Origin: Vitis vinifera
Taxonomy: Eukaryota > Streptophyta > Magnoliopsida > Vitales > Vitaceae
Direction of reading: 5' to 3'
NCBI RefSeq assembly: GCF_030704535.1
Contig: NC_081810.1
Coordinates: 7,016,501 to 7,080,500, forward strand
DNA: 64,000 bases
In this document: positions 48,001 through 60,248 of the stretch, piece after piece
Layout: each line of letters starts with the position of its first letter
Numbering within the stretch: the stretch's first letter is position 1
Position numbers and translations under genes: made by a program
Notes under the pieces: generated by a model
Databases searched by the model: none
Told to the model about the DNA's origin: nothing
What the model saw: only the letters and a program-made list of their open reading frames with translations

Positions 48001-51000
48001 GAGTCGTTCAATTTCGTCTTTGTTGAATCCTTCATTTTCTTGTTTGACATTTTTCTCATGAGAAAACTCTTCAAATTGAGCCGCATAAGCTTGTTCAACT
48101 AAGCTGTCCAGTTCATGCTTTATTCTAACCACATGATTGGTTCTTTCCACGAAGCTTCCAGAAATTCTCCTTTGTGTGTCACAACTTTTTGCAGTCGTTG
48201 CACCACAAGCCATCTTTGTTGTTGAAGGTATGGATGTTTCAGCTTTTCCAGATTCTGCAATAAGACCGATGCTGTTATTTAGCACCCCTCAAGTGGCAGC
48301 CTGCACTCCATTGTTTGGTGAAAGAGATGACAGGTGCTGATCCTTCTGCAGAGTGATTATCACATCATTGTCTGGCAGCCTTCCTCTGCTCTGATTATGG
48401 AGAAAACTTCACTCAATGGTGGTGAGGATTCCCTTCCAAGGACTTGAAATCCAATCTGATCATATTCAACATTCAGACTAGACAAGACCTAAAGGATTCT
48501 CTCTCTTTCCACAAATTTCTGTATCATAGCAGTGTCTTCACTGCACTTCATTTTCAGGTTCTGATAATGATCTAATTCCAGCCACAAGTCCTCCATAGTG
48601 TTGGAATATTCAATTGTAGACATGGTTCCCTGTTTGGTTGATGTGATTTTTGTCTTAGTTTCATAAATCTAAGTAGCCTCGCTGATCTTAGAGTATGTTC
48701 GTCTTATGGCTTCCCAAATTTCTCTAGTCATGGTTAAAAACATGCAGGTACCAGTTATTGTCATTTCCAAAGAATTCCAAAGCTATGATCTGATCATGCA
48801 GTCTTCTTCATCCCAAATATTAAATTTAGGATTTTCTTGGTCAGGTGTTGGTCTAATAAGATGACTCAGTTTTCCTTTGCCCTTGAGGAAGATTTGGACC
48901 AACTGAAACCAAACAAGATAGTTTCTACCATTCGGCTGGAAGCAGCTTGGAGATTCTGGTATTAGCCTGAGTGTAATTGTTGAGTGTTCATGATTTGAGG
49001 GGTGGCTGCTTGGCTCATTACTTAAGAGATTTCTGATATGGTGTGATAGATAAGGATTTGAAAAAATAAATAAATGAAAGATCATTCTTCGTCAGCAGTA
49101 ATAAGTGTTGAACAATTGCAAAACCCTACCATGAAGAGCCTTCAGCTCTGATACCATGAGGAAAAATGAATTCTGTATATTGATTTCAAAGATGAGTATA
49201 TATATATAAGCTACATGGAAGTTAGGGAATTTAATCTGTAGAATCTGTCCTGAAGATCAGAAAGAAATATCTCAGAAAAGAACATGAACCTTCCTAAAAT
49301 ACATCAATTACATATCATCATGTAATAAAAATAATTTGACCTCCTAAATGAATGGAATACTTAATAAACTTGCCAACAACAATAATAAGAATCTTTTTTG
49401 CATATGAACTGGGGATTTTTTAGGGTTTTCAGATCTGTTTCTCTTGGATTTTGTTGATTTTATTGGTAGGTGTTAGCTTTGTCTTGGTTCTGTTCTCTTT
49501 TCTTGCTTCTTGGTTCCCATTGCATACATCCTATGCATTTGTGGAGCACCCCATCTTGCTTGGTGTTTTTAATGAATTCTTTTTGCGTATCAAAAAATAA
49601 TAAGTAATTATCTAAGGTTCTGATTCTTGTATCGATGGGATTTGGTTTTGTTTTCTTAGTCCTTGTGATTAAGGCACTTGGGCCTTCTGTTTAACTTTCT
49701 ACTTGTACTAGTGCTCTAGAGGTGCATTTTCTTTCAGGTGAAAATTGGAATAAACAGAAACTTGATGCCAGAGTTGGCTGTGCTTACTACTTGAATCAAT
49801 GGACACTACCCATTACCCTCAAGAATCAATGATCTGGGAGATGAGACTCTTAGAGCCCATTTGGGAGTGATTTTTTAGAGAGTTAGAAGTGCTTCCTAAT
49901 GTTTGCTAGCGCTTGCAGAAATTAGGTGTTCTGTACACTTTTGAAAATCATTTTTAAAAACCTGGATAACCTCTTAAAATGATCTGGGAGGTGATCCTTC
50001 CAATTATTATTTTTAAAAAGCTTATAAATTAAAAGTCCTTTAATCAAAATCACTCCCTAATGGGTTCTTAATCGTCTATACTGTTGTCCAAAATTTGTAC
50101 CTAAACAATCATATATAGTAACATGGAATCTAGGGTTTTCAAACTTCGTAGTATTGGGCTGGGTAACCTTGAATATAGTTGTTAATTCTTGTCATAATGC
50201 CCATCGTTATGTAGACTTGAACTCGTATTAGCGTATAGGCATGTATCTTTGACACAACACATGAGCATGTATAAAATATTATTTTGTATCAATGTTCAGT
50301 TTTTTCATGTCTTTTAGCAAACTTAAGGTTCTTTATCAATAATTTCACCTGATTTTATTTTATTTTATTTTCTCATGTTGGCAGTTCTTTGACAGAAGCA
50401 TTTTGTATAGCCATATTGGAGGCTGCTAGTTGTGGATTATTAACAGTCAGTACACGTGTTGGAGGTGTCCCAGAGGCATGCATCTTTAGATATTTTGTTT
50501 TAACCTGATTAATCTGATAATTTTTTGCCATTTGTCTTTTTACTGATCATAGATTTGTCTTTGCATTTAGCTTGGTAATTTATGTTTGCCATTTCACCTT
50601 TTTATCAGGTTTTACCAGATGATATGATTGTCCTTGCAGAACCAGATCCTAGTGATATGGTACGAGCAATCACAAAGGCAATATCCATACTTCCCAAAAT
50701 TGACCCACAAGTTATGCACCTTCGAGTGAGTTGATTTAAAATAACTGTAATCCTTTCTAAATTGAAATTTATAATATCTGAGATATGTCTCTTTTCTGTT
50801 TCTTGCATCTCTTGCCAGATGAAAAAACTGTACAATTGGCATGATGTTGCTAAAAGAACGGAGATTGTGTATGATCGTGCTTTGGGATGCTCCAATCAAA
50901 ATCTTGTAGACAGACTTTCACGGTATGGAATTGCAAACTTGTCAGTTTAGATGCTTATATAGAAATTTTTACGGAACAAGTTCATTATAAAGGATTCATT

Positions 51001-52089
51001 TTGCAATTGGTGTAAATGGTCTTCATGGTGAGTACTTGTATGATCCAAATGCTAGAATCTTCGTTAGTATAAATGCATCCAATTGCTCTTTAAGGTAAGC
51101 ATCCTTAATGTCCATAAACTTATTCCTGCAACCAAATTTGGCATGATTTTGTTTTTATATTGGTGCCATCTTTTTGTACAGGGGTCTGCAGGGAGGCCTA
51201 AATTAGAATATATTGACAATGACAAATCATTAATTTTGTTATTATGAGTATTATTTTATTTTTTATAGGCTTTGTGAATATGAATTTCATGGTTTTCTTA
51301 TGATACAATTTTCATGTAATTTTATAAGTATTTTTATGATTTTTTTGAGAATTTATTATTATCATTATTATTTATTTACTTGTCTAAGTTGAGGTTTATG
51401 TCTTGTTCTTCCTAAAGGCTTACACCCTCATTTGGGTAAAATACCTCAAGATCACATTTATTTGACAGAGATTCTAGGAAATGTTTTTAGCCTCTTTAAC
51501 ACTTGAAAACAACTCTTTTGATCAAAAATTTCAATTGTTAGAAAAGTTAAAAATGCTTTTTAGAATCACGGTCAAACGAGCTCTTAGTCTTTAAAAGATT
51601 TGTTTAATGTAACTGTAATATTGCATTGTATCAAATACATAGTCCTTTCCTTAATTTGGAGCAGCATGGCTTCTTTGCATCATGCAATAGTAATTTTCAA
51701 TATAGAAGGAATTGTCTCAATATTTGGTATTTTGGGAAATTACAGAGAAAAATCCAGGCAAACATGGGTTGCTGATGACTTAATTTGGTTGTCAGGTACC
51801 TTCCATGTGGTGGTTGGGCAGGCAAGCTTTTTTGCTTGGTTATGATAATAGATTTTTTGTTATGGCGTTTATTGCAACTATGGCAGGTAGTGCTTTATAT
51901 TTGTTGTGCCCATTCTTTACAAAATTCGATCTCAAAGATTTTATTTTTTGCTTTCTTTTCATGAGCTGACCCCTTTTCTTTCATATTCCAATTTAGCCCC
52001 CTGAAGAAATCGAGGAGGTACCTGATTTTAGTCTTCCCAATTCCGAGTGTCCGGAATTTAAAGAGGACGGGAGCTTGAGCTTGAGATGA
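42029..52089 (+). CDS. PIGA: PIGA: GPI N-acetylglucosaminyltransferase catalytic subunit (SETH2)
   Basis: Coding exons: 42029-42148, 42500-43072, 44282-44436, 50385-50475, 50609-50725, 50819-50922, 51796-51886, 51997-52089. They sum to 1344 nt, 447 aa, the length I recall for Arabidopsis SETH2. The enzyme transfers GlcNAc from UDP-GlcNAc to phosphatidylinositol at the ER in the first step of GPI-anchor synthesis. Seen: [20 protein letters not shown] (donor-fold start), [74 protein letters not shown], and the GT4 E-x7-E pair E287/E295 ([15 protein letters not shown]). A C-terminal membrane segment lies at about 394-415 ([19 protein letters not shown]). The intron after 50475 begins GC instead of GT. 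The 5,948-bp third intron holds a copia element and a MITE. All other junctions are GT-AG and in frame. The ATG at 42029 aligns with the family start. Confidence 0.95.
43073..44281 (+). other. PIGA intron 2
   Basis: Begins GTGAGT after ICRLFSN and ends TGTTAAG before VRFIVGG. Frames running on from exon 2 (to 43390) are read-through, not coding. Nothing else recognised. Confidence 0.8.
44963..49378 (-). mobile_element. Ty1-copia element, 3'-truncated, inside PIGA intron 3
   Basis: Minus strand, in order: 5' LTR (49378-49157), PBS (49156-49145), gag-like frame (49085-48300, interrupted), a protease-like region around 48285-47722 whose active-site triad is altered (VIDTDH), integrase around 47363-47145 ([19 protein letters not shown]), and reverse transcriptase with [11 protein letters not shown] (45536-45321) and SRPDIAY-like [11 protein letters not shown] (45246-44962). 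It stops in early RNase H and has no 3' LTR. Many stops and frameshifts show it is dead. Its orientation is opposite to PIGA. Confidence 0.88.
49157..49378 (-). repeat. 5' LTR of the intronic copia element
   Basis: 222 bp, beginning TGTTGGCAAG and ending CA on the minus strand, directly followed by the tRNA-Met-type primer-binding site TGGTATCAGAGC (49156-49145). A TATATATATA box lies inside at about 49198-49208. Confidence 0.85.
49853..50067. mobile_element. PIF/Harbinger-type MITE in PIGA intron 3
   Basis: 215 bp with termini GAGCCCATTTGGGAGTGATT and, on the minus strand, GAACCCATTAGGGAGTGATT (about 20 of 22 bp matching). TTA flanks both ends (49850-49852 and 50068-50070). Non-coding interior. 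Confidence 0.85.
51449..51582. mobile_element. Short MITE-like inverted-repeat element in PIGA intron 6
   Basis: The left part ATTTATTTGACAGAGATTCT and the right part, on the minus strand GCTCGTTTGACCGTGATTCT, pair imperfectly and resemble the termini at 49853-50067. No clear target duplication. Confidence 0.4.
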
Positions 52090-53359
52090 GTTTCTTCCAA
52101 AGATCAATGAAGAAAGATTTGGTGACTACCATCCTCATTCCTCCCTCTATGTCGTGTTACTCCAAGACCCTGTGCAGAGTTCTGGGTAAGATTATCTATC
52201 ATTTTACCATTCACATCGGGTTGGTCTCATTAAGGATGGAAAAATCGTTCCTAATTTGTAATGAGCAATCATTGAAAGCAATTGGGATGGTGGGTTCGAA
52301 GTTAGTTTTTTCTGATCCCAACTCAGTTCTGGTTACATGCTTTAATATTTCTATGAAGTTAGTTTTTTCTGATCCCAACTCAATTCTGGTTACATGATTT
52401 AATATTTCTATGATGTTTACAATTGGGTTAGGTTTAGAGATTAAATTTGCTTTCAACCCTTTAATCACCGTGAGTTCTCAACTTCACAACTTGGTACTTG
52501 TCAACAATCAAATATTTTTTACTTTGGAATTTTTAGTTGTGCACATGTTCCAATGGCTCCTTCTCAAAGAACTAAGAATGAGTCCTCAAAGATGATTTGA
52601 GATTTATTTTAATTTTGATTTTTTATCTATTATTTGATATTTAGAACCATTTTACGACATATTTTGTGGATTGTTATTTTGATAAAACTAGTTATATACC
52701 CAAGGAAGAAAAGTCAATTCCCAAAAAATGATGATAAATTGCTTAAAATGTGCCAAATTTCTCATTTGGATTCTCGAATGAATCAATGTGAACTAGAAAT
52801 TTAAAAAATTATTCACTTATAAAAATATGTAAATTAATTACTAAATGCATTCATTAACATGAAAATAATGTCAAAGTCACATATTTTGGTTATAAACATT
52901 TTAACATGAATTAATGTCCCTATAAGATAATTATCCAATGTCATAACAAATGATCGAAAAGGTGCTTGAAGTGTAGTAAACATATTGGCTTAAAAGATAT
53001 AGTTCAAAGGAAGACATGAGGCTAAACATATGAGAAAATTGACATTCTTAAAGAAACCATGAGTACCAAAAAGTCAATAGAAATGACTAATCAATTTCAA
53101 ATGAATAAATAGTCCTTAAGCATGTGCAAATTAATTAGTTAGCCCTTGAAAAGGCTCAAGTATTTATAATTGAGGAGATATCAATTAGTTGTTCACTTAT
53201 AGGAGAAAAATGGGATGGTAATACCTTATTATTGATAATATATTATCCTTTAAAGTGACTCTTTTGATATTATAAAAAATAACGAGGCTCTTGAAATATA
53301 AGCTCTGAATAAATGTTGTCTTAAATATAATTGGTTGAAAGATGTAGTAAAAATAAAGC
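52090..53359 (+). other. PIGA 3' flank with a 57-bp tandem duplication
   Basis: Begins with the probable 3' UTR. A 57-bp unit (GAAGTTAGTTTTTTCTGATC through TTTAATATTTCTAT) occurs at 52298-52354 and 52355-52411 with three or so differences. After about 52600 the sequence is AT-rich and may include remnants of the copia element that follows. Confidence 0.6.
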
Positions 53360-55030
53360 AACACTAATCGACAAACCAAGGAGTATTTGGATCAGTGATC
53401 CAAAGACCAAAAGGTGTCAAGCATGTCACATACAAATGGTTGTTTGTAAGAAAACACAAGGAAAAAAATAGATGTAAAATACAACCCGTAGCCCAAGGTT
53501 TCTCACAAAGACTTAGAGTATTAACTATGATAAAACATACTCTCATGTAATAGATGTAATTACATTTATATATTTAATTAGTTTAACAATCTCAAAACGA
53601 TTAAATATGTTTCTCATAGCCGTCATTACAAAACTCAAAAGTTTGTAATTTATACTTAATTAAGTTGCAAAAATCCCTATATGTATTAAATCAATTTGGA
53701 CATGTGTTATAATTGTCTTAATGAATATTTATTGAGAAATGATATATAAATAATCATATTCACACATGTATTTGTTAAGAAATCAACAATTGGTTTTGTA
53801 ATTGTGTCAATATATGTAATGAACTTATTAGGATCCATAAAGAGTTAACAAGAATAACTAATTGTTTGAAAAATGAATTTAAAATGAAAGATCTTAGAAT
53901 GACAAAATTTTTATCTTGGTTTGTAAATCGAGCACTTTAATACTAGTCCATCAAATAACATATATAGAAAAAGTCTGAAACATTTTCATATGGATAAAAC
54001 ATATTTATTAAGCTCTTTAATGGTTATCTGATCACTTAAAGTGAAAAATGACCCATTCGTCTTTGTAAAATGACAGATTTTACTTGGTCCCAAGGTACCA
54101 TTTCTTAATGCAATTGAGGTACTTATATATCTTGTAAGCAACATGTGACTAGACATTGCATGTTCTATTAATTTATTAGTAAGAGATAGCTTTGCACCCA
54201 CTCAAAAATAATGGAGTGATATAAAGCATATATTGTGTTATCTTCATGGACCTATTAATATGAGTTTATTTTATATAAAAAGAGCACAACTATAACTACT
54301 TGGATATATAGATATTTGCTATCTTTTACATCCACACGTATTTACATATGGTATGTTGTTATATTATGAAGATTAGTCAAACAACCAATGGTGGCCACCT
54401 CCTCAAATAGTTCAAAAATATTTGTGATTCATCAAACAAGTCATGGATGTGTATGGTAAAAGATTTGATCTAACATATTCGAGAATCATATAAACTATCA
54501 TCTTTTTATATGAAGACAATGCTACATGTATTATACAAATCAAAGAAGAATATATTAATGATGATAGAATCAAACACATTTCACCAAAATTCTTCGATAC
54601 ATATGAGTTTTAGAAAAGTGGTGAGATCAATGTTTAACAAATAAGATCCAACGATAATCCAATAGATATAAATACCTTGATTACTGCACATCCAAAAAGC
54701 TCATACACAATATTGGAATGCGAAGATTTAAGGAACTCCAAATTAAATACTCAAGAAAATACAATTGTGTCAACACGAGGGACACCAAACTAATAAATAT
54801 ATATTGCACTATATTCTTTTTCCCTTCATTTGTGGTTTGTCCCATTAGATTTCACTAACAAGGCTTTTAACAAGGCAATAGTAATAACCTAAAAGGCATT
54901 AAAAGAACATTATGATTTATTTTTCCTCACTACGGTTTTTCCCACTAATTTTTCCTAATATAGTTTTAATGAGACATGCTAAAATGATTGACATCTAAGG
55001 GAGAGTGTTACCGGTTCACTTGTTGAATTT
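53360..55030 (+). mobile_element. Decayed Ty1-copia element, RT to RNase H and 3' end
   Basis: Plus-strand traces in shifting frames: PKGVKHVTYKWLFVRKHK and PVAQGFSQR (RT start, 53405-53515), LTRITNCLKNEFKMKDL (about 53848-53900), and YEDNATCIIQIKEEYINDDR then KHISPKFFDTYEF with SGEINV (RNase H, about 54508-54630). The end AAGGGAGAGTGTTACCGG (about 54997-55014) looks like a polypurine tract and LTR start. Stops are too frequent for activity. The left limit is not clear, and no complete LTR pair was found. Confidence 0.75.
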
Positions 55031-55692
55031 TTTGGATATTCATCTAACCTTCTCGTTTATTAAAAAAAAACATTTATTATGATAAAATAAATTATTAGTT
55101 ACTTATTGAACGTAAATAACTACCCATAAACTCAAACTTCAATTAACTAAGATACTTTAGCAATAAAAAAATGATAAATTCACTAGTCTAATATAATTAA
55201 AATAAGAAATGTTAAAAGTTCTTTTTTATCCTTTTTATATTTTAATAAAATAATATATAATACAATTAAAAATAAATAAATAAGCAAATAATGTGCGATT
55301 TCAATTTTTTTTAACAGGCTACCTAAACCTTCAACCTATACCAATCCTAATATTTTAACATAAGTATTTTCTAACCCATTTAAACCTTACCCATGCCTTA
55401 AGAATGGGTTGGGCACAGGCTGGGTAGGTTGGACCTGCCTAAGTTAAAACCCTAATTATAGTAATTGTGATTGTAACCCTATTTAAGGTTATTAAAAATT
55501 CATAACTTGGATTTTATTTAGATACACTTTCTTGTTTTCTATGATTATAACTTTTATATAACATAAAAATACTCTTTAAGACTTACCTTAAAAAATAATA
55601 ACTTTTAAAGACTATTCAAATTTTTGAGAAATTTAAAAAAAAATTACTACTTCAAATTTTAAAAATTCTAAAAGTAACTATTTCAGACATAA
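55031..55692. other. AT-rich spacer left of the Harbinger element
   Basis: May include the decayed 3' LTR of the preceding copia element. No gene seen. Its last three bases, TAA, are the left target duplication of the Harbinger element. Confidence 0.45.
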
Positions 55693-56470
55693 AGTAACAT
55701 TTGTTTTTTTGGCTTTTTGCTGAAAGTAATTTGCTTTTAGAATTTAAGTTGTTTTTTTTTTTCTAGTTTTTGATGACTTATTACTGAATTTTTAAAATTT
55801 TTGACTAAATAGAAAAAACAAGTTTTTTAAACCTCCCCCAAATCATGATTGCAAACCGACGCCTGACACCCGATGCCCAACCCTAGCCCATCCCTTGTAG
55901 CTCTCTAGTCTCAATTGCAACCAACGATCCCCAACCCTCACCTCATTACTATGTAGCTCATTGGTTCCACGACCATCACCAAGCTTTCTCAAGGTAATTT
56001 CTTCCCTATTTTCTCTCTCTATTCAGATTTCAACTTTCGTTCTTACTCTTTCTTAGCAATGGGGTTAAACCATAGGTAGAATGGTTGTTTTCTATTTGGA
56101 AATGGTTTATTAATATATTCTCTGGTACAATTCTCATGCCAATGGTTTATTTTGGGGTTTTGTGGGGAATTTTGATTTTGTGGGAGTGGGTTTAATGGGT
56201 TTACAGGTTCAACAAATTTTGTAGAGATGCTCATGGGTTTTGTGGATGCATTTGTGTGATTCAGTTCTGGCTTTGAGGAACCATTTGTGTGATTTTGTGG
56301 GTTGTTTTTGGCCTGCTTGGATTGTTTTTTGTTGCCCCTATATTGTGTCATTCACTTGTCTAATGAGCAGAGTGAAGCTATGTCATTCACTTATACTTGG
56401 TTGCTAGAAACAATCTTTTCTATTGTGATAACCAAATGTGTGTGTGCGCCTGTGTGAAGTGATAATCAAA

Positions 56471-56626
56471 AATAAAATTATTCCTCCCAAGCATGAGGAG
56501 TTTGATTTACTCCCAAAACCACAACTTGATGAAAGCCTGGTTTCTGGGAATAAAATTATTCCTTCAAAGCTTGTGGAGCTTGATTTGCTCCCGAACTACA
56601 ACTTGATGAAGCCTTTACATTTGCCT
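56471..56626 (+). repeat. In-frame 78-bp tandem duplication in the Harbinger leader
   Basis: Two units start at 56471 and 56549. The plus frame encodes NKIIPPKHEEFDLLPKPQLD and then NKIIPSKLVELDLLPNYNLM, an exact 26-codon period. The small frame 56438-56650 could be a captured exon; no family is recognised. Confidence 0.6.
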
Positions 56627-57214
56627 CGAGGACAGGAAAGGATTGTATAAATATGAAATTTGGGCAATGGTATAATTTCTTGTTTCCTTTTCTTCCATTC
56701 TCTCTCTCCTTGTACTAAGTTTTTTAGATGTATGCGCACATTTCTTTTTGTGGATAAACCCTTTTTGGAATATGTTTTCACCTTGCTACTTTTTTTGAAG
56801 ATTTGTTATCCCTCTTTATTTTATGAGTTTATCATGGATAGAGGTTTTTTATATCTATTTTCAGTAGGAAAAAACAATAGAAATGCATTGTATGCAAATA
56901 TGCTCTTGTTCTTAATTCCATTTTATTTGCTAATATAGGAATTTGTAATACAAAACTATTCAGTGTCTAATCTGTTCAAGTTGCTAAAACATCTCATGAG
57001 ACATTTTCATTGCAAGTTTGCAGACATGCATTCCTTGTCTTGATATTGCAGGAAAGAATGTTTGTATGTTTTTGTTTTGGAATAATTCCACTATTGTAGA
57101 GAACATACTGCCTTCCCATAGGTGCTTTCTCAAAGCTATGGTGAGAAGAAATGGTAGAAAATGTTTCACTTTTGTTAGAAGTACCATGTTAATTTCTATT
57201 TGGTAATATCTTCA

Positions 57215-57440
57215 CTGTCAAAGCTCTAGTCCTAGAGGTCTCAAGTTTGAGAGGCTCCATCTATTAATTCTTTTTGTGTGTGTGTGTTATAGGTTATTTG
57301 TCTCTCCATGTGTGAGTTTGGCCCACATATGAGGTAGGATGTTAGCTTGATATACATTGTTGGTCCATTTTGTAAGAGTTTTAAGTATTGGTAGTTTAGC
57401 ATGGCACTGAAGCTCAATTCCAACATTTTCTCCAACAATC
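57215..57440 (+). repeat. Possible copia LTR/PBS fragment inside the Harbinger element
   Basis: TTTGGCCCACATATGAGGTA, then GTATTGGTAGTTTAGCATGG, then CACTGAAGCTCAATTCC resembles the end of a copia LTR followed by a decayed ATGGTATCAGAGCTCAATTC-type primer-binding site. Boundaries are approximate. Confidence 0.3.
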
Positions 57441-59362
57441 TCTCAGTTTTTGAAGCATCCATAAGATTATCATCAAATTCCCAATCATATGTTGTTGTTG
57501 TTGTTCTTAAGAGTTCTTTTCTTTTTCAAGTACTACATTGTTAGTTTGATTTTTTTCCTACACTCTCTCCATTAGACATGGTTTTCAATATTATGCACTT
57601 CCATATCTTATTTGAATATATGATATTTGCTGCCTCATGGAGGAAAATGGTGTTGTTTTAGATAAATTCAATAGTAGGGATTATAGGGAATGCTCTCTTT
57701 TACTTTGAGGACTAGTTGGAAGGCCGAGGTCTTGGAGGGTATTTTGATGCAATAACCTTAAAACCTGCCTACAGTGACAAATTGATGCCATACAAAAGAA
57801 TTCTAAAGTGATTTATTGGATTCTTAATTCAATGGAATCCAACACTAGTCTTTCTTTACAAACATTTATCAAAGCCTTGTATAAACTTTCTGCAAAGTAG
57901 ATAGACTCCAATATAGTTGATTCTTCCTTGTTAGTATAGGAAGTTCACTCCTTATTGTGTCTACAAAAGAACATAACTCTTTTCTGTTCTTTTTTATTTG
58001 GAAAATAATATTAACACCATTAAAAGGAGGTTATATTTTTGTTGTAGTTTTTATTATAGTGACTAGGGCCTCTTTGAGATTTTCAATTCTTATTTTTCTC
58101 AAGGTGCATGGGTTTTTTTTATAAGTATTAGATTGGGCCATGGGTTGTCTTTGAATATCATTTTAGTAATTATCATTATTTCTAGTGTATGAAATATGCA
58201 ATGAATGGGGTGAACAATTTAAAGCAATTCAAATGAACGTAAATTGAAGAGATGATGGTTAATGGTTGTTGAAGTGATTTAGTTTAACAATATAAATTAC
58301 ACCATGAATAGAAATCTAATAACATATGCATAATGCACAAGGTTCTAGGCTAGAATGTTGGTTAGATGCCAATCTTATTTGTCTTTTTTTTTTTTCCTTT
58401 TCTTCTTTTGATAGGTAAAATGAACTAATGCTAGCATATTGGGAATGTATAGAACACCATATGGACATAGTTGATACTGGAGCTTTATTTTAAATACATG
58501 ATTTTATAAAGTTCATTAGAAGAGAGACCCTTAGAAAACTACATGTGACCCCATATTTCTATTTGCTCATGTCTGTTTGTTACACTTACGGGGAAAAAAT
58601 TTTAGAAGTAGAATATGTTTGCATTTTCTTGAAGTATCTTTCTTATTTTTTTCTTTAAGCATCTTATAAACGAACATGTGCTCTAGATAGATGGAAAGTC
58701 AAATATTAAAGTTGCTTCCAACTTTCAAAGCATATTCAAGGAGCTTTGAATGATGTTTCAATGGTGTTAGGGTTATTTTGTCATTGATATTAAGTAGCTG
58801 GATATCTAGAATTCATTTTCTTTCCTTCATAACTTGTTCTTATGTTTGGGAACCTATTTAATTAGACATAGAATTGCTATTGCATACATGTTTGATCAAA
58901 TATTTAAAAAATCTTTTTGGTCAAACACTTTCATTAACTCCTCTGAATGCTTGTGAGGGTTTTTATGCAATAATTTTAAAAATGAAAAATATATATATAT
59001 ATATGCTTCCCACATTTCCTACCTTCTTCTCTGTGCATGTCCATATTTGGGTGTTTTAGAAAAAATCATTTTAAACACTCTCATATTTGGACAATTTTTA
59101 TGGTGTTGTTGGCATAATTTGGGTTTTAATGCTTCTTGTGCTACTTGAATTCATTACCTACATAGAATTGTTACTTGTGAATGGATTGATATTTGTTGTC
59201 TATTCTTCCATCATCCAAACTATATATTTATTGTCTCTAATTTAATGCTACTATTTGAATTTAATTTTCAAATCCACACACTAGATATATATGCAAAATG
59301 CCACTAGACATTTAAAAAAAAATTGAAAATTAATCATTAATGTTGGTTGGTTTTTTGTACAG
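57441..59362. other. Non-coding leader of the Harbinger element
   Basis: No gene recognised; may contain 5' UTR introns of ORF1. The exon start before 59365 is preceded by TTTTTTGTACAG, a plausible acceptor. Confidence 0.45.
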
Positions 59363-60248
59363 TAATGAGTCAAAATGTTGAGATTAGTAGGGCAAATCGG
59401 ACTAACCCTATCCAAAGAAAGCACTTTATTGATCTTCGTCTTCAAGAGGCAAACAAAGGCTTTAGATCAAGTGGAGGTTTAAAGTCTAGTGTTTGGCCTC
59501 GAATTATTGAAGAGTTTGAGAAGTTACTTGAAAAACGCTATACTTCAAAACAACTTAAGAATGGGTAGGATTACATGAAAATATAATATCTCATTTGAAG
59601 TAAAATGATGACTATGACAAGACATGGTTACAACTCTGTAACCAAAACTTTTGATTTTCCAGTTGAAAAATGGGAAGAATATCTACAAGTAGTTTTCTTA
59701 TGGATTTGAGTGAATTTTAAAAATAATTGTCTCATATATGTATGCATGACTAATTTGTTGTTTATCTTGTAAAATAGAAATATCTAGAAACTAAACAATT
59801 ATGTTTTAAACCATTAGCAAAAGTGGAAGAATTAGAGGCATTGTTTGGAGGCGTGTTAGCTATTGGGTCTAAAAATCGGAGCTCTAGAGGAGTGATAGCT
59901 TCTGGGGCTGAGGAATCATCAACACATTCTACATCTATGTCTAGCGAAACTTCAATTAGTTTAGAAGAAGATGAGAATTTGCCGAGAAATACTAATGATG
60001 AAGTAGAAGGTTTTAAGAAAAAACAAAAGAAAGGAAAGAAAGAGCAAACTCGAGAAGAAATTAATAGAATAATGAATGTGTTAGAGACTTTTGAAGGACC
60101 CTTAGTCAAAGAATGCATGAAGATTTTGAAGAGGCTCTTGACTTATGAGGATCCATTATACTATGTAGCAATTAATGTGTTTTGCAAGAAGAAAGAGTAT
60201 AGAGAGGTGTGGGTGGAGATGGAAAGTGACAAAGAGCGAATAAGATAG
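59363..60248 (+). pseudogene. Harbinger ORF1: Myb/SANT-like DNA-binding protein, one stop
   Basis: Two exons, 59363-59688 and 59778-60248, joined at CAA|GTAGTT and AATAG|AAA. Exon 1 gives MSQNVEISRANRTNPIQRKH, SVWPRIIEEFEKLLEKRYTS, KQLKNG, then TAG at 59566-59568 where the family has Trp, then DYMK. The distal part reads HGYNSVTKTFDFPVEKWEEY in another frame, so an indel may also be present. Exon 2 reads KPLAKVEELEALFGGVLAIG, an acidic Ser-rich linker, a Lys-rich segment KKKQKKGKKEQTREEI and LVKECMKILKRLLTYEDPLY. ORF1 proteins of this group bind the element's ends and help import transposase into the nucleus. Confidence 0.8.

Noticed and set aside
57215..57260. tRNA-like B-box words (GGTCTCAAGTTTGAGAGG)
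   Set aside because: No foldable tRNA around it; better explained as part of a copia LTR/PBS fragment.
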